64,000 bases of DNA. Source: Stercorarius parasiticus (lineage: Eukaryota; Chordata; Aves; Charadriiformes; Stercorariidae). The stretch is taken from positions 234,876 through 298,875 of the forward strand of contig VWZL01005058.1 of NCBI GenBank assembly GCA_013396915.1, written 5' to 3'. Shown piece by piece: positions 13,001 through 28,008 of the stretch (position 1 is the first letter of the stretch; the number at the start of each line of letters is the position of its first letter). The position numbers and the translations under genes are program-made. Below the pieces are notes generated by a model. The model searched no databases. It was not told the origin of the DNA and was given only the letters and a program-made list of their open reading frames with translations.

Positions 13001-16000
13001 ATAATTAATTTTTTCTCCTTCATTGGGACACAAACCCAAATATTTAATACTAGGATCTAACATGAGCCACAGTTTCCCCTTTTCAGTCAGCTGTAACAAG
13101 TTCTTTTTTCTAAAAGCATGCAGACTGGTCATTTTTATCATTTTCTACCAAGCATTTTGGTTTTTTAGATTGTGGCTTTTAATGAGTAAATAGTTTTGAA
13201 CACATTGGGCCAAAAATTGGCATTTGTGTATTGCAACTCCAAGAGAGAGACAGTAATTTGGAAGACGATGGCAAAAACTAGATCAGAAACATGATATTCA
13301 GAGGTCTTGTCTCCAGCACTAAAGCCATCTAATCACAGCTGCTCCTGACTACCAAAGCAGGGCTTGATCTGTGGGAGTTAAAAATCACAGTGTAACATCT
13401 CCTCCTTCCTTCTGTAGAAACTTGTTGACATTTTGGAGTGAAGCAGGAGAAAGTTATGCTGAAAAGTAGCTTATTCCACAGAATTCACTTAATTTACTTG
13501 AAATCTTTTGCTTTCCTTGGATTTGTTCACCTAAGTAGTAACTTGTGAATCTATCTTATTAGGCATTTGCTTTTTGCCATTAGGTGTGGAACACTGTTTG
13601 ACAGCCACTGTCGCACAGGGTAACATTTGTATATAGTAAATGGAGGCTTAGCAATTGCATATCATCCTCTACCCCGGAGAACCAAAAAATGATGATTCCT
13701 GATGCACACAGATGGCTTTTTATCTTCAGGGAAATACCAAGCAACTCTCTTTGCACCAGCCTCTGATGCTGTTAATGTTCATAATTACTATATGTTTTCA
13801 TAACTGCATATTAAGTTTTTTTCTTCTTTATGAGCATTTTCATTAGCCTTTGTTTACTTCCTAAAATGAACCCAAGTTCATTTTAGTTCGCTGCCACACT
13901 TTCTTAACTTTTCTTCACATTTGTAATTACCAACGGGTTGCTTGATTTTAAGCTAGGGCAAATGTCTGCTGAATAGCACCACCTCCCTGCAAAGCTAGAG
14001 GGGACAGAGATTTGCAGGTTGTAAGCCAGGTCAGGCACCCGGCAGCAGAGAGAAGGTACTGTATAACCAAGGCTGAACGATGGGTGCCCAAAGATTATAG
14101 CTGTGCAAAAGGTTGTTTGTTCTCAGAACATTTACCTGTTGGTGTCTAGACTACTTTGTTTATAAAAAGAAGATTAAAGAGAGAAAATAATCTCTCCCTT
14201 CTGAGGCATCTAGGTGGAGGATGAATTTAGCTCATTTTCTTTGCACCATCAAGACATATCCGGTGGTATATCAGACGTACTGTGCACACACCTTGTGAAA
14301 GCCTCAAGAGTAACGCAAACCCAGGAGCTTCCATATGAAAGCAGCGGGAACATTCAGAAAGACAATGTTTCAGCCTATCAGTCTTGATAAAGGCCCAGAT
14401 GGGTAAAAATGTCAGCTTTATGTGTGTTCCAGCCACTCTCAATCAATCTACTTTTGTATGTAGGTTACTGAGTGTGTCTTCCCCAAAGCCTTGAAGGCTT
14501 TAAATCTTGTGCCCAGAGTGATGCCATTATTTTCATGATAAAATTGATCCAGGCAGACATCAACTTTCATTTTCATGGTATCAGACTGGTGGGATTGTAC
14601 TTTTCAGCTCAATGGTTCTAGAAATTCGCATTGCAGTGGTGATGTATTAAATTGATTCTCCTTTGCTTTATATATAGCTAACGCTGCACAGGACGAGTGG
14701 GGTTTTTTTCCCTTTCTGCCCACATTTGGTATGATGTAACTGAATTGCTCAAAACTGGGGGAATTAAATAAACTTTCCACAAGGTCTTACAGTGAGTGCA
14801 ATTACTGAATTATAGGTCAACCATTGTATTATTAAATGCACTGAAAAGGATTCAAGAATGAGGGGAGAAAAATAACATTTTAAGGCCTGATATGTAGCAC
14901 GCCTTCTCTGTTTGCTTGTCTTTTCCCACATCTGGTTCTGTCCCTTTACTTTCTCTTGGAAGTTCCACCTCCACTTCTATAGCCTCTACTGCCATCATAT
15001 ACTGTATTTATAACTCATCTCATAAATGCCTTTTGTCTCCTTCCCATCTCTTCCCACTTCTCTCAAAATATTTCTTATGAACTCCCACGTCTTGTCGATC
15101 CCAAGTAGACTTTGTCTGGCAGGTTGTCCTGTCCTTGGACTCTTCACCGTCGGTACCTTGCCAAATTCTCATATAGTAGCAAGGCTCTGGGTATCACAAA
15201 AATCACTAAATGTCTTCACTGCTCAAAAGAAAATGGAAGGAAATCTGTAAGCAGATGACAATCTCTGTTCAAGGGAGCAGACACAAAGTTCAAGTACATC
15301 TTGTCCATTTAGACTGTGGGTTTTGTACTGTGTGGGGTCCTTGTCATTCAAGCAGCGTGCTGGGGTGGGAGAGGCAGAAAGCTTTTCTCCCCACTGTCAC
15401 ACATCTCAAAACCCCTGGGGACTTTCAGGCCACCAGCCACTTTAGTTTTATATCCATCTTCTTGTTAGACACTAAAATAATCTTTTCTGTGGCATACTCT
15501 GAACTTGAGGAATTTCCCCACAGATTTAAACCTTCGCTGATCCACAGGGAGTTGATCAATAAGTGGTGTCTTTCTGTCACCTGCAATTCCATTCTATTTT
15601 ACCCAGATTCTTCTCAGAAAATACCTGCAAAATTAAATACATTTCACGGTTTTTAAACTTTTCTCAAGGATGTTATAGACATAAACACATACCTTGGTAT
15701 TTATATGCTAGTGCCATAACATGTCCATGCACCTACGATACCTAAAATTAATATGTTTGTTACAGGGAGAATAGTATTCTCCTTAAATCCTCAAGGCATT
15801 GAAAACATTTCCAGGGGATGCCTTTTGGTTTCTGTAGAACCCTGCTGCTTCCATCTCTATCAAAGTCTGTGACACTTCTCCTGAGGATTTGCTTCTGCAG
15901 AAACACAGGTGTTAATTCTCAGCAACTCTGCATGTCCAACCTGCTGTGAAAATTACAGAAACTCAGGGCTGTTCTAATTTATTCTGTGCTTCCCACTGCC

Positions 16001-19000
16001 TCCGAGGGAGCAGCTCACCAGCATTGTCCCATTTCTTCTCCCTGTTTCCTTCCCTGGTGTCTCTTGGACTTTACAAGGGAGATAGAAGTTGTAATGCTGC
16101 ATATCTACAAAAAGCAGGGAGTCCCTGAGTGCAACAGCTACATCCTACTGTGAAGATACAATGTCACCAAAGCCCCTTAACCTAAGCAAGTTAATACAAA
16201 GGTTCCCTACGGTAGCTGAGTCTCAAGTTCATTTTCTTAATAGAAATAATTGTTCAAGCAGCTTGAGGAAGTGGGAGTAAATGTTGATGTTCAGTTCTAA
16301 AAGGGTAAGATGGAAAATTCCTTTCCTTACTGAGTAACGTTTTATCTGCCCATGCAGACCTTTTACGCTTATCTGAACTGTGCAGGAAGATTGGACTGTT
16401 ATATATATTTCCCGTTTCACTAGCCTTGTACTGGAGTTTCATAGCTAAACTCCTCCAAGTCCATAATTTAAATAACACTGGAACATCACAACAAATCAAG
16501 CTTCCCTTCCCAGGACCACGGGATGCCTTAAAGTCTAGATCCAAACCCAAACCGGCCCAAAGTTCTAAGAAGCTCAAACGTTGCCCCATTAGTGATTAAA
16601 AGCGGAGTTTTTCTCTGTAACTCCCTAAGCCTGGTACCTACTTAGGTGCTATCTAACACAGAACTATTTGGGAAGCCATTGCATCAGGTGTGCGGAGAGC
16701 GTTGTCTATCATACTTGAAGTAAGTCCACTGATACTTGAGGCTTTTCAGGCCATTCTGGATTAATATTGCTCAAAGTAAGAACTCTTAGCTAATTTATTG
16801 GTAGGAATATTCTGATTAGTCATATATAGGTCCCTGCTCTATGCCTATGGCTTCAACACCCACGCCCTTCCCATCCCCTAGCCTCTCTACCTTCATTTAA
16901 TTTTTAAACTGTCAATCTTCCTTCTCCTAGTCCTTTCTTTCATCCCATTTTCCTTCAAAATTCTCTCTCTTTTTGTTGTCTTTCTTAACCTATTAAAAAA
17001 TAAATTGAACTACCATGACATTTACTGCTACCATGACATACAGAATCACGGTGGGCCACATCCCTCCCAATACTGTATCATCTGCATTGTTTTTATAGAT
17101 TTAAGGCACAGACTATATTCCACTGTCTGTGCCATGTAGCACAACAAGGCCTGATTTTTCCGTTGGCCCTTATGAATTATGGGTAATTATTACTCATGAT
17201 TAACAATATTAAAATTTCTAAAGCATCCTTCTCACTAAGATCTTGATTCTTAGAGGAAGGACTCCTGCTGATGTGAACGGTCCTCACATTAGATGTGGGC
17301 ACTGTGGTTGATATAGTTCAAAATGAGAATTCAACACTTGGGAAGCCAATGCAAACTAAATCAAATCTTTTGAGGATGAGTCATCACTATTACTCAACTC
17401 TGTTCAGTGACATTTAATAATAGTGTTACAGATTTCCCAAAGTAGCCTTTTATATCTGCATAAAAATGTAAAGAAGCAAATACTGAATCAGCTTGTTGTA
17501 TAATGAAGAGGGTAGAATCGTGCAGTCTTTACCACTGTGATTCTTTTATCTCCTTTCAATTTAACATTCAGAGTTGGTGCTTTTGAAATAGAAAGCAGTT
17601 TTCTTAAGGGACAACAACACTGCAAGGCTTGGAATTGTACAACTGAATAAGAATGTTGAGAAGGCTGCATACATCTCCCAGTCAAACTCTTCCAAGTAAC
17701 CATCATCGGTAAATGAACATAGTCCCCCAGCCCATCTTGATGTGAATATGGTTCTCAGAAAGTACTGGCTCTTGCAGCACTGTTGCAATAAAAATATTTA
17801 TTTATAGACTTTTAATAGTTTCTCTGCCACAGTTGCAAATTGTGACTTCATTCTTATGCTCCACTAGGGCATTATTTGCTTATGGAGGAAGTACAGAAAT
17901 ACAAGGGAAAACAACCCATTAAAAAAAAAAAATCTATTTGATTTCATCACTTGATATGCACTACTTCGTGGTTTTCCAAAGGATGATGTAAAGCATCAAA
18001 CCACAGTTGTCCAATACATCCTGCAAGTTCTGGGATTTCAGGCAGGCTGGTAGGTACTAACTTCTCCCAGGACCATGGCCTGCTGCTGGAAGAGAAGTGA
18101 TGCTGAGTTCCCTGAGATCAACTCCAGTGGGAGATGGAATCTATTTTGAAGAAGTCAGCAAGCGCACAGATAAGTGGCATTCAGTTCACTTACTAGGGTT
18201 TATTGGAGGCTACCAAGCCTGATGAAACCTCCAGCTCACAAACATTCTAGGCTTTCAGTTGATGAAAGATGGATGTCTTTCTTAGTTTTATAAGGCAGCA
18301 CATGATGATTCCCCAGGGCTCTCAGTGATATCCCCGCCTCTACTCCACCAGAGTGAATGGAAGTCTTGTTAGGAGCAGGATGAGGCTGGGAGCTTTTAAG
18401 TTTTTTCTGTTTTGTCTGTGCATCTGCATAGCCACATCTTTCCTCCCTGTCTACTTCTTCCATATGTACTTGATTTATTATCTTTCTTGTCCTCATTTTA
18501 ATGAATTATTTTTATTTGAATTCTATTTTTCAGTTGCTTATCACCTCAAGTGCCTCTGTAGGAGAGTGGGGCATACTGTGCCCTTTATAAATTAAGTATT
18601 AATTACATGATTAATTATTATTATGTTCAGTTCCCTGGAAGGTTTTATACAAAGACAGTTAAAATGCATATATTCTCTAAGGTACGTCTGTAGAGAGATT
18701 ATGGACTTCATGCTTATACAAAGCTATTGATTTCTCTCATGTACTCTAGTCTATAATACCATGTTCTGTTCCAAATAGACACTGGTTTAATATGTTCCTC
18801 CTCTTTATGATCAAGTTTTGTATAAAATTTTATGGAAAGGGAAAAAAGAAAGCTGTATAATTTCTCATGCATAGACAGGAATTTGTTTCCTGAAAAAAAC
18901 CTGTTCCCTTGGGAAACAGGGAAATTGTACTTAACCTTTGTTTTCATTAATTGCTCTATATTGCCATTTTGCTTCCACACAACGCAATGATTACATTAAT

Positions 19001-22000
19001 GAACCTTGCAGGCAGCGAAAGGATTTGCACTTGTGGGTGAACTCATAAGAAACCTTGCAGGTATTTTTAAGCAAGGTCTGCTTTGGCTGTCAGTGACACC
19101 TCAACAACAGCCTTGGGCTGTGGGGAGTTTACACTCTGTAATTTATTTCAGAGGCACTTGTGAACCCTTTTGGATTTTTGTGCTCCCTGCTATTTATCCA
19201 GTTCTCCCTCAGAAGCTGAAAAGCAGCGCCTGCATGTTGGATGGTGAGCAGAGCCCTTCCTGGGCTCAGGAGCACCCTATGCTCACCCCACCATTGGGGT
19301 TCACAGCATTCAAACACATGAACCTCTCTCCAACAATTTACTCTCTTTCAGTAAAGCTAAGAAGGTGGTTATGAAAACACCGAAAGAAAGAGATGAGATG
19401 AGGGCTATGGAAATGCAGGGCAACGTAGGGGCACAGATATGGCATGGGCTGGGGACTCTTCCCCATGGAGCTTCTCCAAGAGCAGCTCTCCAACATGGCA
19501 ACCCACACTCCTGGGGGACACAGACATGGAAAATGGGGCTCCCTGCACCAGGGAGGGTTTTGCCGCATCCTCCTCCCATCTGACTCAAGCTCCTCCTGAG
19601 TTCTGTTCCTCCTCCTCCTGATCCTTATGTGGTGGTGGTAAAGGGGGAAGATCTTAGTTAAAGGATCAATTTGAGAGAGCAATTCTCTTTCCCAGCAGTA
19701 CCCGAAGTTTATCGAACCTTATCAAACCTCATTGCTACTGTCATAACATACATTCATCAGCAATAATCAAAACAACATGAAACCACACAACATCCCTTCC
19801 CTGGGGAGAGGGATGTTCTGATTTGTAGATGAGTAATATTTTTTTAAAAGCCAAAGATTGTCATCAATTCGTCTTAAAATGATCTTGCCTGACAACATGC
19901 AAGTAGAGAAGTGTCTCCTCCTCATGCAATAGCATGGATGCCATTCGCCTCACTCACAATCAATCCTCTGCCCTGGCAGGAGAAATCCATCTGCTCGTAT
20001 GTCTGTCCTTTAAACCATTTGACACTGGTAAGCTAAGCTAAACAACCTCGGCACCGTTAGTCAATTGGAGCTCATGTGTAATTCTTGTAGGCAATTTAGA
20101 AGCTATATTAAAACCTTCTGCTAACTTTCCTGTAGTCTGTGGCTTCTGGGCAGGTGACAATAAGGTGGACAAGCACATTGTGGTAAATATTTGCACTGTG
20201 ATTTTCTTTTTTCTACCAGTTCTTTTAAAAAAAGGATACTGTACAACCTTTGGTTGTGCAGTAACAGCCTTAGATTAAATTGGTCATTTTATTGGAAATC
20301 ATGTAACTAATCTTCTTCAATTATTTACATATGTTTACATGCAAAATAATAAATTATCATATTAGTAACTACAGTGTGATGAGGGCAGTACTGTCTCTCT
20401 GAGTTGTCGCAGTGGCCCAGGGGTCAGCATCTACCTCTGATCAGGTTCAGACTCTGGATTTTGTACAGAATCTAGATATTGATACCAGAGCCAGTATATT
20501 TATGCTTTAAGACTGTTTCTCTCTTGAATATCAGGCTGGAGAAAGAGGTTGTGTGTGCCTGTGCCTGCACTCCCACTGAGATGAGTTAGAAACCAGGGAG
20601 AGGAGGCTGTTCTTTCATCGTAGCAGCAGGGCTAACCACTGCCAGGCATCAGCCACTGCTGAAATGTGGTACGGCGGGTAAGTGAGAGCAACCCTCCGTA
20701 AAACGATGAACTAGCGCAATCCAGCTGTCACCACTAAGTTTGAAGTCCCATTAGAGAGATGGAAAAACACTGCTAGAGAACAGCCGAGTAAGTCATACTT
20801 TAGATACGCGGCCGACCAAGTAACCATCGCCTGGAGAGAACACCTTCAGCTGACCTACTTGTGCAACGGGAGCTGCAGTCCTGGTCTGGACTCCTGCAAG
20901 GAGCCAGAGTGAAAGCAAAACCTCTTCCTTCCAAGCAGCTTCAACACATGAATGTGAGTGCTGCTGGAGGGGAACGGCTTCAGTTCACAGGTCACTCCTC
21001 CATCCAGCAGAGCCAGAGCAGGGAAGGAGGGGTGGCAGGAGACACAAGCTCCAGGGCTGAGGAGATGAGCCAGCTGCCCTCATTTGCCTCCAGTGCCTAG
21101 ATTTGAGGCACTTTCCCATTACACATCCTGCAGTAGCACATGAAGCACCATCCCAAAGCATCCAGCGTGTACTGAACACAGTCACTGCAGGCCGAAAGTG
21201 GCAGGAGAAGAAAGGCGTCGCAGATATCACAACAAGGGAGCAGGGCCCAGGGAGGACTGCAGCGATAAGTGAGAGCAGCAACACCTCTACTGCCCTTCTC
21301 TGGGGCTGAAGAGATCATCCTCATCTCCCAGAGCTTGGCCTGCCAGCCCAGGACCCCTGTCCTGGCTCTGCCCTCCATGCTGGGTGGCTGCTGGTGAGGC
21401 CACCCCATTGCGGTGCCACTCGGCAGCTCAGCCATGTACCAGCTGGTGCCACCACCGTGGCAGCACATCCAGGAACGGCCGTGGCCAACAGTAAGTAGCA
21501 GTTATAAAGCAGGGATGTTCACGGGCTCAAACTTTAAGCTCTGTCCCTAAAATGAATTGGAAGCATCTGGCTGTTTTGCTGTCGGTGGGTAATGATGCAG
21601 CCCCGTCGCAAGCCCAGATGTGATTCTACATTCCTGCAGCTGTTCTGGTGGGAGTTTCAACACCCGAAACATCTGCTACTGGGAATCAGAGGCACGATAC
21701 TTACATGATCTTTTAGGGCTGTTATTTTTGTATGTTTGCGATTTTGGTTTTTTCCTTCCCTTTGGAAAATACATTTTATTTACGTAACATCATTTGCCGT
21801 TTGTCCGGCAGTGACCGCTCCCCCAGTTGAAAGGGGATCCCCACGTAAAGCTGTGCTACGCGTCTGCAGCACCGGGAGCCAAGCACAGCAGATTCAGGGT
21901 GTCACAAATGAGGTTTATGGGGGTTGACGCTGCAGAACATTATGGTCTGTCATGTAAATATATATGTAGGGAGCTGCTAAAATGAAGTCATTACTGTCTG

Positions 22001-23324
22001 CTGCATAAATATGTATTTAGACCATCTTAATAATACAGAAATGCCCATCGATCAGGTAATCACATATTTAGACTGTGGGAGAAAAGGCTGTTTTGACATC
22101 CAGCAGTTTCTTACATCCATTTAAAAAAAATAAATCATCAAAGCAAAAAAGATGAGAAGACCATATCATGACTTTACAAGGGCAATAAAGGGAAGATGAG
22201 AATGTGCAGGAGAAAGCAAACTCTGGGCTGTAGGGAGGTGGTAAAGCCTTATAATGTCCAGACTGATCTACTGAATTTTGTAGGGGGGAAAAAGAGCGGT
22301 CCGTCTGGGACTTCTAAATACCAGGATTAATCCTGAAGTGAAAGTTCACGATTATATTACTCAAACCCATTAGAAACAGATTTTCGAATGGAAATGCTGA
22401 CTTTGCACTGTAACACAAGCAGTCAATATTATAATTTCATATTTCCTGTTACCATGGACAGTTAATACACTAAAAAGAAACAGAGGACCTGGAAAATTTA
22501 TACAAGAGACCGCGTCATGCCATTTGTTACCATGCTGTTAATTACACTTTGGTTCCCACTGCGTGACTCAGCGCAGGCTCGCCAGCCCCCTGCATCTGGA
22601 AGCCATCCCCTGCCCTCCTGCTTTGGGCAGTTAACCCTACACCTTTTGGGTGCTGCAGAGGATGTGCCACCCTGCCAAGTCTTCTGCATGCTGATCAACT
22701 CCCAAACACCCATCAAAGTGATAATCAGCGTGCCGTGTGTTACTGGAGACAAGTGAGGCGCCAGGAGGCCACGGTGGTGGTCACAGGGCTGGTGGGAGGG
22801 ACCGTCAGGCAGCACCACACCCAGGGGAGATAGGGAAAAGCCAGAGCAGGTGGTAGAAGTTTGGACAAGGTCGTATGGGTGGCAAGAGAACGGGGGGGGA
22901 AAAGGCAAGGAATGAGACGATGAGAAAGGTAGGTCAGAAAAGGAAGGAAGGCAGTCTGGAAAAGCTGCTGCCCTCAGAAACATTGCCTTATTCATGCACT
23001 ACATGGTGGGGCTGCCTGGAGAAGAGCCGCTTCTGGACAGGGTAAGGGCTCTTGGGACAAACTGGGAAGCCCTGAATTATCCACCCCAGCATAGGGAAGC
23101 AATGAGGTAATGGAGCTGAAGGGGGAGGCGGGGGAGCGGAGGGAAAAGCGCATCAAAGAGATAAAGCAGAAATATTATCTTCTTTTGCAGTAGGGGACGA
23201 AGCCCCCATTTAACTTTTCCATGTTTTCTTTGGACCGTTTTCAAGCGAGGCACACTGGGTTGTGTGCTACGTCTCAGGCAAAGAAACTCCAGCAAAGCAA
23301 GCCCAGCTCCTTGCTTTGGCATCT
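10091..23324. other. Long intergenic stretch, no supported genes
   Basis: Thirteen kilobases without a recognisable exon, RNA gene or datable repeat. Much of 11.6-20.4 kb is AT-rich. Some AT-rich, TAAT-containing stretches (for example 18480-18620, 20080-20380 and 21930-22110) have the look of conserved non-coding DNA, but this cannot be judged from one sequence. The GC-richer parts at 20.8-21.5 and 22.5-23.1 kb give open frames on both strands with no domains. Confidence 0.5.
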
Positions 23325-23720
23325 CAGTCGGCAGTAATTTATATTGCTGTTCCTCCTTAATAAAATCCATCGTGCACTCCAAAAGAGTAACTAGGACACT
23401 TAGTTTTTATTCCACATGCATCTCATTTGTCTTCAGCAGGTTCTTCCATAATCTCATCATTATTGCAATCACCCTCTGAGGACAGCTGACTTGCATTAAT
23501 CAGCTAGGCCTCTCATCCCTCACTAGATTCTTTACAGTTTTACTGTGCCCCTGGGCATCCTAACTTTACTTGAAAAATTAATAAACCTCCCCTCTCTTAT
23601 CTTACCTTATTAATGTCTGTCTTTGTAACCCATTATCCCTGCATCTCTTTGGTGACCATTTGAGGATGTGGTTACCACCAAAGGATTGTGCCCTGGTGAG
23701 GCAGCACACAAGAGTGCCCT
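23325..23720 (+). repeat. Duplicated non-coding element, copy A
   Basis: This is the partner of copy B (28009-28390), in direct orientation and 4.7 kb upstream. The conserved blocks occur in the same order, from ttcctccttaata near 23351 to a cacaagagtgccc end (cacaccagaatgccc in B). Homology starts and ends sharply near both limits, which favours duplication of a defined element or a repeat insertion over duplication of a large region. No reading frame is shared between the copies. Confidence 0.85.
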
Positions 23721-26700
23721 ACATAATTGAAAAAANAAAGAAAGAAAAAGACCATAAAAACTTTCAAGTCCAACATCATTGTTTACAAGACAGAATAAAA
23801 ATATGGGAGTTGCTTAGAACCCAATATAGGCTCTTAGGACTCATCAGATAGTTCCTTCTTGCCTTATTCCTCTTTCTATGTAAGCACCCCCTTGCCCTGC
23901 AGCCCCACCCATACATACCCCAGCGCCCACCCATCCCTTCCCTCTCATGCACTCTATTAAACCTGACTCGTTCGTTTTAGATGTTTTGAAATCCTGGTAC
24001 ATTAATCACTTGTGTTTGCACACACTTTATGTGGGTTGTTGGTCATGGTCTGTAGTTATACTGGCTGTCTCCCTTGCTTACTTAAAAGTACAATCCAATT
24101 GAAAATAAAGATTTTGCAGGTTTGCTCATTTCACACAGCGATAGCAGCTGGTAAGTGTCTTTTGCAATTCATCAGAGGCCTCCCAGACCACCTGCTCTTG
24201 GCATCCTGCAAACAGCTGGCTCTGTGTAAGTACCATAAGCTATTATCTTACTCAATAAATAATGAAATAAAGAAAGAAAGCAGGACAAAACCACATCTTT
24301 GTAAATAACGTACATTCACGACTAGTCATGTCTCCTGTTTCAGAGAAGAAGAAAATCAAGTTAAGATCCTTTGCTGCATTTAACAGTACCTTATGACAGA
24401 AGATGGAGATAAACCAACGCCAATACATAGGGCTCTGTTCTTTCTTTCTTTTTGAAACCTGCTCTATTTCTGAAAAGACCATAGGGAGCTTTTATGAAAC
24501 TTCAGCTAATGTCACCAGATGTCCCACTATTGAGAGGTGACTCTCGGTCTTTGAAAGACTGCCCCACTTGGATTTTTTCGAAATGAACTTTTGTCACCTC
24601 TTTTTGGTCCCAAGAGCAGATACGAGGTCATTTTCTCCTCCCCAGTGCTCTGCTGCTCGTGAGGCTGCTGCTAGGTCTCCTCTGGGCTGGAGGAAGAGCT
24701 GCCGGCTTGTTCGATAGGAGATGGGCTGGAGCTGAAATCGGAAGGGCCATGGGCCACCAGAGCTGGAGCATGAAACGCATCCCTGTGACTGGGAAGGAAC
24801 TTCAGAGGTGAGAAGGAGGAAGAAGATGATGGGGGAGACGGTGCCAGAATATTCCCTCTGAAGATGAATAAAGGTTTTAACAGGAAAGTGCTGCATTTTG
24901 GGCACAAAGCCTGTATCTCATAAAGATTTTTATTTTTTAATCTATGAATTCTATGAGGTGCGTCTAACAGATTTCTTGCACTGCAAACAAAGGCAATAAA
25001 TAAATGCAATCTGTTGCATGAATGATTTATATCAGCACAATTTAAATTTAGGGTCTGATTTATCTTATTTTTTTTAAAATGGCCTCCTGTTTTATGCTCG
25101 CCATAAACTGAGGATGCGAGAGATGGCAGTTGGAGACCTGACTGCCTGAGAGGCAGAGAAAACTGGGCAGTTCAGTGCCTGCCACGCTGCGCGGGCACAG
25201 AGCCGCTCTTTCTCCCGCAGAGGAAAGCCTTGCTCGGCGGGCTGCCTCATTCCCTTTAATGGCAGTCCTCTTGTAGTAAGGTATTAATCACTGTGAGAAA
25301 GGACGCCTGACCCCAGCTCCTGTTATTGCAAGCGAGGACTGGGAGAGGAATGTTTAAAAGCCGGCTTTTAACATCCTGTAAAAAAAAAATACTTGTGATG
25401 GTTTTCAGAACGACTATTTTCTCCCTCTTGCCTTGCAACCACCATACGGGATTTGCTACTGAGAGTGCGGACGGAGGTACCATCCCCTCTCCTTAAATCA
25501 GACGGAGCGGCGGACTCCAAAAGTAGGGTGGAAGGGAAGGAGCCCTCGTTTGATCCCATCTGTGCCAGGCAGCACAGCTGAGCTGGCACTGGGGTGTTTT
25601 AGTTTGCTCCTGTCATAGATCAGTGGTGAGTTAATGCCTTTCTGACACAGCGTGTAGCCAGGAGGGGGGCGAGGTAGGTACTCTGCCTCAGAGAGATGTC
25701 TCTGATGGGCTCCTTAAAATCCTGTGATTGACAGGGCCATGCCATGCACTTCTAACGAAGCATTTAAATGCCCCGGAAAGTCCAGCAAATGTGCATGACA
25801 TCCTTGCAGGTTTTTCTGTTTCATTTCAACCTTCCTGCCCTTTCCAGTCTCTCTCTCTCTCCTCTCATTTCCAAGAGCAGTCAATTCCAGAGGCCAATTC
25901 GCACGTAAACATGAGATGCAGACAAACCTGCCCAGCACTTACCTCTCCTTTGGGTCAATGCTGGGGACAAGTAGCCAGGAAGAAAAGTCTTACGAAAACC
26001 CTGGTGCAAACACCACCAGGGGCTGTTTTCTGATAATGCTTTTCAGGACTGGCTGCCAAGCCTGCGACATGGCAGACCATCTCTTTGGGCCATTGTCATG
26101 ACGGCATGGCCATTGGGCCATTATTCCAGCAGCAGGGCAAGCCCATTCGGGGATCATGGCTGGCCAGAGGCTGTACAGAGGGAACCACTCACCCCAGCCT
26201 CTGCAGGCGGTGGTTTTCTGGTTAAATGGGAGCAAAGGAGCAATGGACTTTGACAAGAGTTGAGCACTTTGACTGCTTTGATGAATCCTGCGAGGTGTTG
26301 GGAGAAAAATAGCAGAATGGGTGGCAGCACCTCCGTGGGTGTCTATGGGATCTGCGGAGGGTGGAGAGAAAGATCTAAATCGGTCTCAGATACTGAATGT
26401 TTTGTGCCTCCTCTTTGGTGGCATTTATGTACTTTTGCCACTAAGGAGATGAATCCTGTTCTACCGAACATTATGTGGTTTCTTGCGCTTGCACTAAACT
26501 GGAGCCTGAAGCAAAAGCCCAGACCTAAATGTTCCTCCATTCTGCGTATCAGATTTTCTTTATGCCCTATATCTTGCAGCTTTTTCTCTTTTTGCCACTA
26601 AGCATTTTCTGAAACTTGTGGCTAGAAGCTATAGTTTTTATGATATTTTTAGTACACTGCATGGTTGTTTAAAGTGCACCTTATAAAACTTCAGTCCTCA

Positions 26701-28008
26701 GCCAGCTCCCTATAAACTGGTTCTGTTTTACATCAACAGGCTTCAAACCTTCCTTGCCATTCCCCACCCTCCCCTTTTAATAACGAGGCAATCTATAGCA
26801 ACAATTTCTCTTGCATGTGCTGATGCAGCCTACTCAGAATTCAAGACAGGAGGCTTTTACTTTACTTTATTATTTCACCAAGACTAAAATCCTCCAGACA
26901 CTATTTTCATTTTTAAGAGCAGCCTGGGTAAACACTGAAGGTGGAATTAAGAATTTTGCTCTTGACAGAAAGAAGCTGGAATAAAATGAACATGGGACAT
27001 AGCATAACCTAGCCAGGAACCCGAAAAAATTAGCTAGCAAAAAAAAAAAGCTAGCAATTCATTATGAGCACAGGCTCAGTCTGTCATAACTCATGCTCCA
27101 AAAGTCCTGAAACACATGGGCAGTTCAGATCTCATTTCTGGTCTGGCCAAATCTGCGGTCGAACTGGTCTTTCGATATTAATTTTGAAGAGTTTGGCTTT
27201 GCAGCCAGCAGCTTGTGTTTTTCTATAAAAAGCAATGATGGGCAAAGCTCAAAGGGTATGAGGTTTGGTTTACATCTACCCTTCAACAGCAAGGATATTT
27301 ATTTGAGGGTTAAGTGAACTACTGCAAGATCTGCAAAAATGGGTTAGAAACACCACGTTTTTTCCAACGATACTGACCGCTTCTTTTCCATCAGGATGGA
27401 ACTATACAAGTATCCTCTCCTGTATGATACTGATGTCTCCAATTAATATATATTACAATTCTTCTATTGGAGAATGCCTGGAACACCCAGCCAAGGCCAG
27501 AGCACCACTGCAGCAGGCACATGGCATATATATGTAATAAGAATCTTAATGCTGTTTAAAAATAGGCATCAGTGAACCCCATTCATCACTTTTGCACCAA
27601 CCTCAGTGGGGTTTCTTTTGCTTGGATGGAGGGCACATGCTTGTGAAAGTGGAACCTCATCAGACTAAGGATGCCAGAAAGGAAGTATTTCTACTTTATC
27701 ATGGTTATTGTTATTATTTTGTTTCAGTGTTATTTTCACTGAGGGAACGGAGTATCAAATTCTCACTTGTGGAAGTTCTTCCCGGTCTCTTCTGCATATC
27801 ATATTCCACTCCAGCACTTGCTTCCCTTTCTCCAAGCACCGTCATGCGCAAGGCAACATGTTTTTCAAGCTGTCTGCAACTGCCGTTGAAACTGCCATAC
27901 TTTAGTTAAAAACTAAAAGTAAATGGAGGATATGGAGTATCAATGGGAGGTAGCACTCAAGCTGATGGTGCAGCACTGTTAATTACACAATACTTTTATT
28001 GAGCAATT
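23721..28008. other. Spacer between the two duplicated elements
   Basis: About 4.3 kb with no supported gene. Small CpG-containing parts occur near 25160-25250. Open frames of about 100 residues occur on both strands and overlap each other without domains. An A-rich stretch (aaaaaanaaagaaag) with an ambiguous base at 23736 follows copy A. Confidence 0.5.

Noticed and set aside
22498..22995. 165-codon minus-strand open frame
   Set aside because: Low-complexity Ser/Pro-rich translation from GC-rich DNA. No recognisable family.
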